The notes: generated from the sequence alone by a model not told the origin. 64,000 nucleotides of DNA from Ulva prolifera (GCA_023078555.1 CM041196.1:1612001-1676000); one strand, 5' to 3'. Positions 11,290-22,943 are shown, numbered from the stretch's first letter. Numbers and translations are program-made.

Positions 11290-12493
11290 ATGCCCTCCGC
11301 AGCACTCCCCGCACACCGCGGGGCCACATGCACACTGTGTGCGATGGTCGCATTTGCGGCTGCGGTCTCGCTGACCCTGCAGCCAGCTCACGCAGACCTA
11401 GACGCATTCTGTCAGCAAGTCGCAGATGAAGCCCTGTACACCGTTGGCCATCATATGCATGCGGAACGATCCCGGCCGGGCGTCTGGCACCTGTGACGAT
11501 GACGCAGCTGAAAGGTTCTAGCACTGTGACACACGCGGGCACCCGGGCCGTGTGACAGCCGGCCCTTCCTGAGGTGGCAGCCTGTGCCTCCGAGTCACAG
11601 AGTCTCCCAGGTTTGGACAGCCCGTTATCTCTGCAGAATGTGCGTCGGTCACCGCCTCGACGCTGGCGTGCTGTGTGGAGACGCTGACCGAGCCACTGGC
11701 ATGCGCAGAGTGGCATGCGCAGAGTATTTGCCCGGGCCCGTCACGGGGGTCTGCGCACCGATATGCATATGTATTGATGGCGATGGCGCCCCAGCCAGCT
11801 CAGCGCCGTCGACTTCCCCGCCGTCCACGCCGCCGCCCCGCAGCACGCCCTCGCCGCTGCCCTCTCCCGGGCCCTCGCCCGACTACGACACGGCGCCTGC
11901 CGTCGAATCTGGCTCCTTGGCTCCGGATAATTCTGACTACGAAGAGCCGCCATTGCCGTTGCCACCCGGCAGTTCGCCGGAGCCAACGCCCTCGCCAACG
12001 CCGACGGCCACGGATCCGTACAGTCCTGATTATGAAGAGCCGTCATCGCCGTCGCCACCCCGCAGTTCACCGAAGGCAACGCCTTCGCCCACGCCCACAG
12101 CTTCGCCCACCGCCGGCACGGGCCAGACAGACGAATCTTCTGACCCAGACCCCACCAGTTGTGATTACACCGAGCCTGGAGACGAAGGAGACAGTACTGT
12201 CACGTGAAGATCTGAATGAAGGCAGCAGCCTACCAGCGGGATCCTCCGGGCCAAGTGAGCCAATTGAAGGCGCTACCTCCGAGCCAGACGCGGCGTCGAG
12301 GTTCCTGTCGCCGACAAGTCCAGACAGCGGTTCACTGGCAGAGGGCATTGCATCCTGCGCCATGCGGCCGGTCAGCTTGCACAGGGCATGGGTCTGCGGC
12401 TCCATGGCCACAATCTTGATTGTGCCGTGTGCTGGTTTACAGTACCGTGTCGATCTGATGAAGTGCGCACAAGGCATGTATGGCCGTACATGA
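11290..12493 (+). pseudogene. Broken tandem paralogue of the secreted protein at 9272
   Basis: The N-terminus (MPSAALPAHRG... hydrophobic core ...SLTLQPAHAD) mirrors the signal peptide of the gene at 9272. The Ser/Pro linker (SPPSTPPPRSTPSPLPSPGP) and the C-terminal ...GSLAEGIASC...PCAGL also match in order. The frame is broken. A stop falls at about 11496 in the Cys-rich domain, the same frame resumes at about 11584, and near 12195-12210 the homology moves to another frame. The linker is longer than in the intact gene and contains acidic DYEEP repeats. Introns could rescue some breaks, but no convincing splice sites were seen, so a pseudogene from a tandem duplication is the simpler reading. 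Confidence 0.55.
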
Positions 12494-12499
12494 GTCACC

Positions 12500-13530
12500 A
12501 CCACTTTGTTGCCACCAGCAGCAATTGAGCTGTAGAGCATGCGTGCGCAGAGTCCCTAGTAGGACTCCCTACGGTCGCGTCGAAGTAGTGTCAGTGATGT
12601 GGATCGGATCATTGTAAACCCTGTGATCGCAGTCAATACTGGTGTAGATCCCTCATTGCAATGCATGCAGATCTTGTCAGGGTTCAAGATATCTATGATG
12701 AAGGGGAAGCAGAGGTGGCACGTGTGGACCATCGGTATTGAAGTCATGATCACACGTAGGCTGCAGTGCCTGGTGGTTCGGGGGTTTGCCAACCCCTCGA
12801 GAGTCAGTGGTAGCTAGTGCTGCAGCGATCCGATGGTGGCAAATGCTGTAGAGTGCGTGATAAACAATGCATGCGGTTCTTCCTGCCGTTCCGGTTTTGT
12901 CCGTGTGGGGCACATCGAGATGGCAAAGATTGTGATTACGCCGCTAGTGCAGGAGCAACATTGCGACACATGGAGCGTTTTCATTCAACTCAATTTCTTC
13001 CGGAAAAAGCATAAAACAGCTGCAGCATCCACTGCCATTGCCGTGCTGCCACTTGCAACCGGCCGTGCATGCAAGCTCAAGGTTTCCTATCTTTTGAAAG
13101 CAAATCATTCATCAAGGCAATCAGCGATTGGTGCAACATGATCGCCGGCTTGCATGCCCTTGATCCTTCCCCACTGTTGCTACATTCTTACTTGCCCCTC
13201 TGTGGCACTGTGCCACAATATCCCGTGAGTCAATCGATATCAATATTTCATAGATACTGCATACAGGCACACAAAGGTCTGACTTTTCACAGGCTGCGCA
13301 GTTTATTTCAATGCACGGGCTGAAGCGCAAGGATCCTGTCCCCACGCTCCCGACCAGCAGAGGTAACTGCTAGACACATCCACACTAATCATCCACGTGT
13401 GTCCCCTGCACAGCATGCGCGTGGCCACAGGCACACACACTACAGCCGGCGCCGTCACCTGTCTGTCGTCCCCCAACACAACGGCGTCCAGAGTGCCCAT
13501 ACATGGAGTACACTCAGCTCCTGCAGCGCA
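12500..13530. other. Convergent intergenic region, no gene supported
   Basis: Separates the pseudogene (plus) from the 3' end of the minus-strand matrix gene. No protein-like frame or named repeat seen. Confidence 0.45.
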
Positions 13531-13539
13531 GTGCGGCGT

Positions 13540-16500
13540 TCACACGGTGCCGCAGGGCAGGATGGTGCCGTCCCAGTTGGTGGGGATACCCAGCTCCCCG
13601 TTCCGGCGGCACTGCGCGAAGCCTGCATCCCGCCTCACGCACAGGAACCCTGCGTCGCAGCATGCCTTGGACGCTGCAAACCCTGAGCCCGCGCACTGCC
13701 GGTTGGCGCGCACACAGTCAGCAGGGTCTGCACAGCCGCCCGCCGCAGGTGTGGGCGGGGGCGCAACCGGTGCGGGTGGTGGAGGGGTCACCACAGGTGC
13801 AGGTGGCGAAGGGGTCACCACCGGTGCAAGCGGCGTTGGGGTCACGGCCGGTGTGGGTGGCGGAGGGGTCACAGGAGGCGGGAGGACAGGCGGCGTGATG
13901 TCAGGAATCGCCACGGCCTGCGCAGGGGGAGCTGGGGTCGTCACGGCAGGAGAGGCGGGTGGGGCTTGATTGGTCACGTTGATGATCACCGGCTCAGGTG
14001 GGGGCACAGGCGACGTCGAGTTTTCATTCACGAATTCGTAATCCAGCTCAAACACAGTGCCCGCATCGTCAGTGGAGTTTGCAGCTTCCGCGGTGGTGTT
14101 GAGGAAGATTGTGCACTGGTCACCGGCAACCTGCGCTGACGCGACAACGCTTGAGACGGCCGGGACTAGGTTGCTGAACAGGGATTGCTCCCGAAGCGAG
14201 ACTTCTTCAAAGCCGCCAACGGGGACACAGGTGCCACCGACCAACTCCGCGTTGAGCACCGCGAAGACTGGTTCAATCGCCTCCGCAACAGTCTCCACCG
14301 CGACAGAGCAGAGCCTGTCCGGGCAGAGGGAGCTGGCGTTGGCGATTCCCTGGGCAAATGCAGCAGCGGTTGCTTGCGCAATCGGGGACGCGAGCGATTC
14401 GATGAAGAAGCAGTTGACGCCGTTCGTTGGGAGCTCGCAGTTCAGGAACAGATCTCTGAGAACCGTGACGGTTGCGTTGGCAATCTCCTGGAGCACAGAA
14501 CTCAAGTGAGAATTACCTCTCGGCCCAGACAACAGGTGTCTGGGGAGCACATAACAAGGACCATGCAGGGGAGGTTGACAGTAAAGTAAATCTGAATTTA
14601 CTGAGCCGTATCCTATTGGACAATGACAGTGACGCCGGCACCGTGCACGTCCCGGACAGCGCGTCAGCACCTGACAGCCCGGTAGTAGCTCAAGTCTTTA
14701 GCGAGCGCTGCTCACGCTGTGGATCCCACAGCAGCGCGTGCGTTGCTCGACATCCGGCTGCAATCCTAAACTCGGCTCCACAACATTGTACTCAGAGAGT
14801 GCAAGACAAGTTCACCTGGCTGTGCTGCGTAGGAGTTGGTCCTGCCCAAATGCGCGGAAGAGCGGGTATGCATGGGACATCATGTCCGAGCTGCAGCAGC
14901 GCTCATCACGAGAGGCGATGGCGCCGCTCCCAGAACACTTGCTGTGCAGGCGGGAAGCACACCGTTGCGACTTCTGTCTGGTTCTGGAAGGGTGTTGTGC
15001 CGGGCGCCCCGCACGCTGTGGCAACGGCCGCTTGTGACACTAGAGCGATGCCGTCAACGCTTGACGACGAGATGTTGGTCTGACCGTCAGCGTCGCAGAA
15101 CGCGGTCTGAGAGCCTGCCTCGGCTGAAGTGCTCAAGGTAGCCGAGCAGAAGTCATCGTCCACAACGGCAATTGACAGAATCTGCAGTCACTTTTATGTT
15201 ACTGAATGGTGTTTTGGTCTAATCTGTAGTCACTTCTATTGTACTGAATGGTGTTTTGGTCTGATCTGGATGAGTGCAATGCCTCACTTCAGCCAACCAG
15301 GCAGATGGCAGGCAGATAGGGACAATCGGCAACGTGATCACTTCTACAAGTGATTTCCAAAGACACAGGTCAGAGACATGGACTTTCCACATGTGGCATC
15401 GGCCAGGTTGACTTGGAGTGCACCTGTTGCCGCCGTGTTCCGTCAGTGCAGATCTAGAGACCCATGAGACGTGTACCCATGCAGACATCAAGAGACAGTC
15501 ATATGCTGAGTTTATTTGGATCCGTCCATCGCCTGTCACACCACGCACGCTGACTAGGAGCACGCTGACTAGGAGAACGCTGACTAGGAGCACGCTGGCA
15601 GGTCTGTGTGTCGCACCTCTGCAGCAGCGGTGACGGTGGCATTGACAACGGTCTCAATGAAAAAGTCGGCCGACTGGCTCACGGTCGTGCCGAACTGCGA
15701 CTGTCCCGCCAGCTCCACCTCCGCGATAGACACGCCGTTGACGATGATCTCCTCGAAGAGGTTGGTGAACACATCGAATGATTGGGTGCAGTTGGCGCAG
15801 GCCTCAGCGACGACGAGGGCGTCGATGAGGGCCTCGGCGGTGCTCCGCGCGACGGCCGCGCCGAGAGTCTGGCCGTTGACGATGAAGGAACCCAGGTTCG
15901 CTGCATGTACGAGAGAGCTTCTTACAAAGCAGAGTCGAGAATGAGAAGAAGAGAAAAGGTTCTTGTGCTGTGTCTACGTAGAATACGAGGCACGAGCAAG
16001 CCCAAGGGCGCTGCTTGCGTGTGCCGGCATGAATGTCAGGCGCTGCGCAAGCAGTTGCCACGTGCCTGCAAAGTTTCGAGCACATGAACCAGAGGCGGGA
16101 ACGTGCAGACTTGAGGGAGGATCTGGAATATCCAGGTATGCGTTTGATGTGGCGCGCCGGGACCCTGTGATGCATGTCACCGATTTACTCATACGAAACA
16201 CCTATACGTGTGGCCAACATGTCGAGGTAAATGGGAAGCTATACAAGTTCTCCAGGATACTCCCTGTGGCCACCGAAGGCCAGCTTAGATCTGGGGAGCC
16301 ATGAGGTATCTTTCCTTGATTGCATAGCCGTGTCCGGACATCGACAACTGTGATAGCATGGGACAATGCATGAGGTTCTGGAACCCGGGGATCCGTGCAT
16401 GTGCCGCAGTGCTGTTGTTGAGGTTTTGCCTCTGAGGTTGACGTTCTGGAACACCCGCGCCTAGCAAGAGAGTACACACATGCTCTGTTGTAATGCACAG

Positions 16501-17320
16501 ATGCATGCTGACGAAATGGCGTCACCAAATGCCGAGCGCGATCATTCACGGGATCGTCACATTGGTGGGCAGATCACCAAAGCGTGCCACGCGGCGCCGC
16601 ACAGCAGAACTGACGCCTTGATGCAACGAGCCACTTATTCTCATTCAGCACAAAGGGGAAGCACGGGAGTGGGAGGGGGCGCACATGCAGTGCAGTCGGC
16701 GGTCGCATTGGCCACGGCTGAGGCGATGGCAGTCGCGGTTTCTGTCGCGACCTGTGTAGCGGTCCGGTCGCCGCCGCCGCCACAGACCGCAACCTCCAGC
16801 GTGCTCACTGCAACCAAGCGTGCAATTTTAATCGATCTCAGCTTTTTTGTGTTGGGGGGGGGGGGGGGGAGGGGGGGGGGGGGGGGGTGCAAAAACGAAA
16901 CGACTCGGTACTCAGCTGCACATCTGTACAGACACTTTGCCGCGCCACATGACGAGCGCTGACAGGCCTCTCGAGAACACCGTCCGTGAGCAGGAGAAGG
17001 AAACAGTCCCAAAAATGCTTTCTGGGGATGCACTGGCGGTGCCCGTTCCAAAGCCATTGTACCGCCGGCAGCCCTGCAAAATTTCTGCAGACAGATCTCA
17101 GCCTGCGCAACCCCGAGGGGGATGTAGCAGTGTCTGAGCATGGAACTGTGGATCGGGGCTCGAGCAGGGGGATAGAACGCACCGATCTGCACAAACACGT
17201 CGTCAGAAGCAGAGTTGCCGAAAGCCGTGCCGGAAAGGGAGCAGCTTGCTATGCTTGGCCCTTGGGCATTGACTGCATGAAGCACCAGACTGTTACCATC
17301 GGATCTGCGCTGCGCAGGTA
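13540..17320 (-). CDS. Multi-exon secreted matrix-type protein with poly-Pro hinge and CBM1-like C-terminus
   Basis: At least five minus-strand exons can be read. About 17320-17191 (contains ...SASDDVFVQI, donor GTGCGT). About 16811-16640 (contains TATAIASAVANATADC, acceptor TTGCAG behind a poly-C tract). About 15901-15600 (contains two I-V-N-G motifs and VVNATVTAAAEV). About 15180-14944 (DDDFCSATLSTSAEAGS, acceptor CTGCAG). A terminal exon of about 14490-13540. The exons share a repeated theme, A-N-A-T-V/A with paired Cys, suggesting duplicated modules. The last exon ends in a long Pro/Thr/Val hinge (PPAPVVTP type) and a Cys-rich tail with spacing CC..GFLC....GFAQC, resembling a CBM1 cellulose-binding module. 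I infer an extracellular or wall protein. The 5' end and signal peptide were not located. Confidence 0.6.
15182..15265. repeat. 42-bp tandem duplication in an intron
   Basis: Two adjacent 42-bp copies (15182-15223, 15224-15265) sharing TACTGAATGGTGTTTTGGTC, with a few differences. They lie between two exons of the minus-strand matrix gene. Confidence 0.85.
15547..15598. repeat. 15-bp minisatellite at an exon end
   Basis: Three and a half copies of ACGCTGACTAGGAGC. On the minus strand they start at the likely end of the exon ending ...HTDLPA, so the putative splice donor (GC|GTGCTC) lies in the first repeat unit and is repeated in the next ones. Confidence 0.8.
16853..16887. repeat. Poly-G/poly-C tract
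   Basis: A run of 30-odd G interrupted by one A. On the minus strand it is a poly-C tract about 40 bases upstream of the TTGCAG acceptor of a matrix-gene exon, where a polypyrimidine tract would be expected. Confidence 0.9.
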
Positions 17321-18293
17321 AATGTGTACAGGTAAACATGTAGCAGATTCTACAATCACAGACCTAGCGCAGCAGAGCACGGACGATGTCACAGACGTCC
17401 TCTGCCTTCTCCATGGACCCATACTTGTGTGGACACATCTGCATGTGTCACAAGGACAAAGCTGCAGAGGCTGGAGAACCACAGGCACTGACCAGCCACA
17501 CATTTGCATAGACAGAACCTGCACATGCATGATTAATCCACCATGCATGCAGACGTCACATGGTGGGGCTGGCCACGCAAAAGAACTCCATCAGAACTCC
17601 ATTGCGCCGTGTGGTACTGCAATGCAGAAACACCCCCGCTACACGTATACATGCATGTACACAGCACACCGGCTAGCAGTGCCCAGACAGTGATCATCCA
17701 ACCATCCATCCCGTGCCGGAGAGGTAGGCTGCATCGGAGCAGGCTCCGACGAGCGAGGCGAACGATGCGCTTACCAACGGGGCAGGCATACGCGGCAACA
17801 TACCGGCCGCATGACAACAGGGGCGGGCCACACTGCTGCGTTGGTTGTGGGGTTGTGGGAGCACCTCCTGGGAGGTGGTGAAAACACTGGCACCGTGTGA
17901 CGTGGGAAGGCCTCTTCACAAAGTCTCACGTTACTGCCGTGGTGGGTGTCATGCTGCTGCCACAGCGCTATGGCCTGGTGTCTATGAAGAGGCTACCGGG
18001 CTTGCAAGGCGCATAAGGTCAATTAATCTTAAGGACATCTGAGGGAAGGTGCTGCTGAGGTGTCGCATGCAGCTGGGTGTCTCCAACACCACTGCCGTGA
18101 TACAGATCCGTATAGATCTCCATCCAGAGGCCCATACCAGCTGGGGTTCGTGGAGGTGTGCATGCGGGCCTCTGTCATTCGGTGATCCGATGTGTGTGCC
18201 ACATCAACTGATCAATGTCGAGGTGCAACAAAAAAGCTTGCGGCCCCGCTTAGACTGGCAGAAGGACTGACTACCACTCGAGGCTAGACTCAG

Positions 18294-18325
18294 ACAGTTG
18301 CCAGATGCATGCATCTGGCAACTGT
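18294..18325. repeat. 32-bp perfect palindrome
   Basis: Reads identically on both strands around the centre GATGCA|TGCATC, with no loop. Confidence 0.95.
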
Positions 18326-18842
18326 GGATGCATCCACATGTGCCGTTGCAAATATGCATGCCTATGGGCCCAAATTTGAGTGCCATTGCTGTGAGTTTGC
18401 TCGATGCAGCACAGGCCTGTTGACATGTAAAAGGTGGGGTTTGCCGCATGTGCTGCTGGCCGCTGGAGTGGGGGCTGGCCTGTATCAACTGGATCATGGA
18501 AAGGCCCAGGAAGCAGCAGGGCAGGCACAGACGAAATACCAGCACACTAGCCACGATCGGCAAGTCCGCTGTTCCTTACAGGCACCACAACGTACTGAAA
18601 CAAGAGTACATAGTTGCAGGTGGACAGTTTGTCTTGACAGGAACTTGTACGCAGTGATGGGCCTTGTAACACAGGCTATCCGGCGCGCGCGGGCATGGTC
18701 CCTGCAGCACAGGTGTCAGCAAGCAAGCTCTGAAATAAGCTCTGGTAAGCTGCAGGCGACGAGACCAACAACAAGTCACGCAGTCTTCAATGACTGTTAA
18801 ATCCTCTGTAGCACGCGTTACAAGCACCGTCCACTCTTCTGT

Positions 18843-18914
18843 TGGTATGTTGATGTTGATTCGGATGAGATTCGGTTGCAGTGTTTGTTTTCTCCCGTTC
18901 ACTCTTTTGTAACA
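18843..18914 (+). mobile_element. 72-bp SINE/LINE-tail-like insertion with 10-bp TSD
   Basis: Contains GATTCGGATGAGATTCGG and ends CCGTTCACTCTTTTGTAAC(A). It is flanked by the exact direct repeat ACTCTTCTGT at 18833-18842 and 18915-18924. Confidence 0.75.
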
Positions 18915-19329
18915 ACTCTTCTGTGACACGCGTAGGTACTGACGTGTTACAAGGACGACGTCAGAGAGGCAGGTTGCACCGCAGGATCGGCGCGCTTTTG
19001 TTGTACAAAAGAGTACACGGGAGAAGACGAATGCCACGAAAAGGGATGGGCGCGCAGGAACAGGAACACCACTGTTAAACCCACGTGGTACGCACCGCCA
19101 CAGGCATACGTCTGCATTGTGAGAGGTGGTGTTTGGCAGCTCCAATTCACCTTTGTAGCTTTTGCACAGTTCAGCAAAGGCTTCTTTTCCTGCGTTTACA
19201 CCTCTGAGGCAAACCTGCGTCCCCTCTCGGAACGTCGAAGGCGCGCGGGCACGCGGCAGGGCGTGACGCGATCATGTTCGACTGGCGCGCAACCGAGCCC
19301 CCGCAGCATTCGTGCATCAAACTGTCACA

Positions 19330-19337
19330 TATATAAG
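19330..19337 (+). promoter_or_regulatory. TATA-box-like element
   Basis: TATATAAG at 19330-19337. The first downstream ATG (19389) opens a frame of 52 codons ending at 19544. A neighbouring frame up to 19608 looks more protein-like (contains SEPELDSYLRDITEILG) but has no ATG after the TATA, so transcription from here is only a possibility. Confidence 0.3.
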
Positions 19338-19515
19338 AGCAGCAGAACGCGAGCCAAGACATCAAAGGACAAACAGGAAGCAGTTTGCATGCACAACTCA
19401 TCCCACATCTGCACAGGCACCCGCACAGCCGGGCAATGCAAGACAGGTACCTCGTCGATCAACTTCCCTATCGGAACCAGAACTCGACAGCTATCTCCGG
19501 GATATTACCGAGATA

Positions 19516-19890
19516 CTAGGGTGCAGCTCGCGCTTTACGGATAGGCAAGACAGCGCGACCACACGCACGCATTCGACGAGCCGTCCCAACAACGCTAGCA
19601 CCCGTTGATGTCTGCGACAGCTTGACTGAGCTTAATCCCGACGCAAAGGACCCCTTCTTCTGCTGTATGCGTTGGATGGTTGACGAGCGTGGTCTAACGT
19701 GCAGCTTGTCAAGCGAACAAACAGCGGGGTCTGCAGTCATAACTGGAAAGTGAAATGCCGGCTGATACATTCGAACATCCACTCGTTGCATCCGCATGAT
19801 GCCTGCGTTGACTGTGGTTGTGAGAGACTTCCGAATCCGCGAGGGCGGTTGCAGGCCTAGGACCAGGCCGTGGTAATCAGCAGACTTCAT
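19516..19890 (-). CDS. Unrecognised 124-codon frame
   Basis: An ATG-initiated minus-strand frame of even composition without low complexity (MKSADYHGLVLGLQPPSRIR...). It has no motif I recognise and no signal peptide. It overlaps the plus-strand frame that ends at 19608. It may be a fragment of a retrotransposon gag or an exon, and it could also be chance. Confidence 0.25.
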   Translation of the reverse strand: MKSADYHGLVLGLQPPSRIRKSLTTTVNAGIMRMQRVDVRMYQPAFHFPVMTADPAVCSLDKLHVRPRSSTIQRIQQKKGSFASGLSSVKLSQTSTGASVVGTARRMRACGRAVLPIRKARAAP

Positions 19891-19899
19891 GAAAAATTC

Positions 19900-20470
19900 A
19901 CAATAACATCAGATCAAACACCATGAATATGAAGCGGCCAATAGCAGAGAGCAGGTGCCTCAAGCAAAGCCAGCGATCTGTGGCTCTATAGCTAGCCAGT
20001 CTTAACCAGAATTGTCATTCATGAGATTTGGGTTTGGCGATTGTCAGCTCCCGTTCGCTCTTTCGTAATGGCAGATCACGGCGCTGGTCAACCTGCGTGC
20101 GCATATAGTGCAGCAAGAATTGTTTGCACTGCGCGAAGGCGCAGTCCTGTGCCGCGGACAGCAACGGGCGCCAACGCTACTGGGACGGCTCGTCGAATAC
20201 GTGGGTGATGTCATGATGTCAATGCCGGTTCGTAAAGCTCGAGCTGCAACCTATTAGCGAATTTCTCAAGGTTCCGATAGAGAGGTTGCTCTTCGATGTC
20301 CGAGGGCGCAGCTGCGCGCAGTCCCCTTGCGTGCGAGATGACGAGGCTGACGTACGTACACGACGATCACTGTATCACCGTGCACGGCCGTGGTGCACCG
20401 TCACACGTATTGACAGCGCAGCCACTGCAGCTACACATAGGCATGCATGAATTGCCCTGCGCCTGGATCT
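19900..20470. other. No gene supported
   Basis: Contains only a diverged short retroposon tail at 20047-20068. Confidence 0.4.
20047..20068 (+). repeat. Short retroposon 3' end (diverged)
   Basis: GCTCCCGTTCGCTCTTTCGTAA, two substitutions from the family tail. No target duplication recognised. Confidence 0.35.
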
Positions 20471-20473
20471 GTT

Positions 20474-21064
20474 TCACGCGGCAATATGATGTGTTTGCGA
20501 GCCCGTTGACCGTGCCTTGATGCATCGCGATGACGGACGAGAGGGGGTGAAAAAAGACGCCCGATTCGAGCTGGCCATGGTGCATGTCGACGTCGATCGA
20601 ACGTCGATACAAGCTGGCCGAGGCACGTTCCGGTACCGCGCAGCGCCTGGCTCATGTGCCAGCACGACTCCGCACGGAAGGCAAAAGTTGGCCCTTGCGC
20701 TGTTCTGCCGAGAAACGTTCGCGTGCAGCACGTGTGTAGAGCAGTGACCTCTTTTGCAGCACCTGCGTTGTGGCTGCGGTGGCTCCACCGCCCGTGAAGA
20801 CAAGCACCTGAACAGGAGAGGGAGTCGCACCGACTTGACCGGACAGCAGCGCAGCCGCGGCCACAGCGGTAGGCAGCAGTCCTCTGATAAGTCCCATATT
20901 ATCGCCTGCAGCTGCGGATCAGTCGGAGGATGGCCGTGCGGGGCACCCAAGGTGGCTGCAGTGGTGAAACCTGGGCCAGGCAATGTCAAGGGCGAGGCTG
21001 CAACCTGGCGTAATGCGAAGACAACACACCCGGTGACAGTGGCAAACAATAACCATCTCATTTT
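20474..21064 (-). CDS. Possible secreted-protein gene start(s)
   Basis: Two minus-strand frames begin with convincing signal peptides. One starts near 21064 (MRWLLFATVTGCVVFALRQV then AASPL) inside a frame open to 20474. The other starts at 20897 (MGLIRGLLPTAVAAAALLSG then QVGATPSPVQ) and is open to 20652. They are in different frames and overlap, so at most one is a real first exon, or an intron links parts of both. The downstream sequence has no recognised domain. Confidence 0.3.
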   Translation of the reverse strand, partial: KMRWLLFATVTGCVVFALRQVAASPLTLPGPGFTTAATLGAPHGHPPTDPQLQAIIWDLSEDCCLPLWPRLRCCPVKSVRLPLLFRCLSSRAVEPPQPQRRCCKRGHCSTHVLHANVSRQNSARANFCLPCGVVLAHEPGAARYRNVPRPACIDVRSTSTCTMASSNRASFFTPSRPSSRCIKARSTGSQTHHIAA

Positions 21065-21385
21065 TGGATGAGGCTTTAGCTGGGCCGAGGCGTCGCCGCG
21101 GTCTCTGCCGTCTGGGACTTTGAGACTGAGCCAGCGGTTCGATGGAACTCGCCTCTGACGCCGCAAAGCCATTGCAATGCATTGGCGTGCATGAGGCACG
21201 TGATATCTAGACAAGTAGGCGCCATGGTGCACCATGGCCACAGTTTTGATTTGCGCTGTGTGCTAGGTTGTTTGGTACAAGGACAACCTCGGGGCCCTGG
21301 GAGGGTCCCGGGAAGCCGGTGGCAACGCGCAAGCACAGCAGCGCCAGTGGCTCACACGTGTCATGCTGACGCAGTGTACTGAGAT

Positions 21386-21407
21386 TTACAGAAGAGCGAA
21401 CGGGAAT
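21386..21407 (-). repeat. Short retroposon 3' end (diverged)
   Basis: Reverse complement matches the family tail CCCGTTC.CTCTT.TGTAA with two changes. Confidence 0.35.
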
Positions 21408-21926
21408 AGATAGTCACAACAGAAGAACCCCTTCCGGAGAAATGTCGTGCTGATGCAGTGGACTCAGCGGACTTGCTGATGCAGCGCGCATGAAAAAACA
21501 AATGAAAAAGCATGTATGCTCGGCCCTGCGCTCACTGTAGGTAAACCGTGCCATGGATGCGCATGAGCCTAAAGCATGTGGCTGTGCTATTTCTGGATCT
21601 GGGAGTTCCATATGTGCACATTCGATTGTTGCCATCCATGGCATGCCAGCAGTGGCCATCACCTACCGACACTCTGTGGCTAGCAGCTGCCCATTGCGGT
21701 ACCGTGACGTTACTACAGCATCCAGCACGCATGGGGGGAATTACAAAGATTGTCAGCAATCATCTGGATACAGTGAAGGAATCAACGCAAAGGATGATGC
21801 AAGATGAAACAATTCAGACTCAATGCCCAGCAGTGACTGCCAGTCAAAATTTGACCTTGCAAATTTCATGAAGGTCATCTTGCATATGTGCCAATATTGG
21901 TGGCTGGTGGCTGGTGGTTGGATTAT

Positions 21927-21984
21927 GGTATGTCATGACGTACATGCAACAGTGACATATGTTGCATGCACGTCATGACATACC
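21927..21984. repeat. 58-bp hairpin, 24-bp arms
   Basis: Arms 21927-21950 and 21961-21984 are reverse complements with one mismatch, around a 10-base spacer. Confidence 0.9.
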
Positions 21985-22311
21985 TTGCCAGCAACAGGAG
22001 CTCGAACACTGTGTGAATACTAGCAGGTGTGGGAGTGGCTTGCTGTCCTTTGCAGCTCTTGCATCCGAGACCTTGTCAAAACAAAGGAGGTCCAAACTCC
22101 TCGTTTTGATGTTCACTTCAAATTGGCGGTACAGAGTCGAGGCCACAGACGCGATTGACACGAGCAGGTGCTGCGGGCACGACGATTCTGCGCATGCGGA
22201 CGCTCGGATGCTGATCCTGTGGAAATTACAGAAGTATAAGCAACTTGAACCGAAAGCAATTCAAGAACCTCTCTCGGAAAAGATGTACTTGGGTCTAGGC
22301 GCGCATGCGAT

Positions 22312-22392
22312 GCGATGCGATGGGTCTATGTGCGGATGAGATTCGGTTTCGGTGTTTCTTTTCTCCCGTTCACTCTTTGGTAACACATGTGT
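22312..22392 (+). mobile_element. 81-bp SINE/LINE-tail-like insertion with 11-bp TSD
   Basis: Contains CGGATGAGATTCGG and ends CCGTTCACTCTTTGGTAAC plus a few bases. It is flanked by the exact direct repeat GCGCATGCGAT at 22301-22311 and 22393-22403. The left flank has extra GCGAT repeats, so the left edge may shift by a few bases. Confidence 0.65.
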
Positions 22393-22943
22393 GCGCATGC
22401 GATACACTGGGTGCCAAGCTCGCGATCGATGCCAGGCCGCGCCAGCCGACTCTGGGACGCCTACTAGAGTAGTACTGAGTAGTACTCTCTATTTTGTAAA
22501 AGCACCATGCTTAGAAGGTGGCGCAAAGCACGGCAAAAGGATTACATCGTGAGTTCATTGCGTCTCGAGGACGTCAGCGCTCGGTCCACCTGTGGTGCAA
22601 CTCACAAACGTGCACCCCAGTTCGGAATGTCGAAGAGCACGGCGGCGCGTGGCGTTCCGTCCGAGGATTCGACTGCTGCTCACCTGTGCACAGCTGTATG
22701 TGACCTTTTTTATCGGGCAGCACCGCGACAGAAGCAAGCGGACCAAGCACATACCCACACACCCACACACGCAAACACACCGACCCAACGGCCCACACAG
22801 CTGTATGCAGTTACGAAGGACAGAGGCCGGGCATCGTGCCGTGTCTCGAAGGACTGTCGCAAATCCACACACTCAGTCACCAGTTCCGTGCATGCCCACT
22901 ACGGGCAATTGCACTGCACATGAGAAACCACAAAAGCGTCTTC

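Larger units (their letters stand above)
17330..19300. other. No gene supported; one palindrome and one retroposon
   Basis: Frames on both strands are short or low-complexity. The stretch contains a 32-bp perfect palindrome (18294-18325) and a short retroposon insertion (18843-18914). Confidence 0.45.

Noticed and set aside
13397-13969. Gly-rich plus-strand protein (GGGVTTGAGGEGVTTGAS)
   Set aside because: It is the antisense of the Pro/Thr/Val hinge of the minus-strand matrix gene.
15907-15960. Further member of the short retroposon family
   Set aside because: Only a pyrimidine-rich resemblance (TTTTCTC...TTTGTAAG on the minus strand). It lies where an intron polypyrimidine tract is expected.
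20474-21241. One 255-codon protein starting at 21241
   Set aside because: The first ~60 codons lack a signal, and a strong signal peptide starts internally. The frame also competes with another signal-peptide frame, so it was reported only as possible starts.
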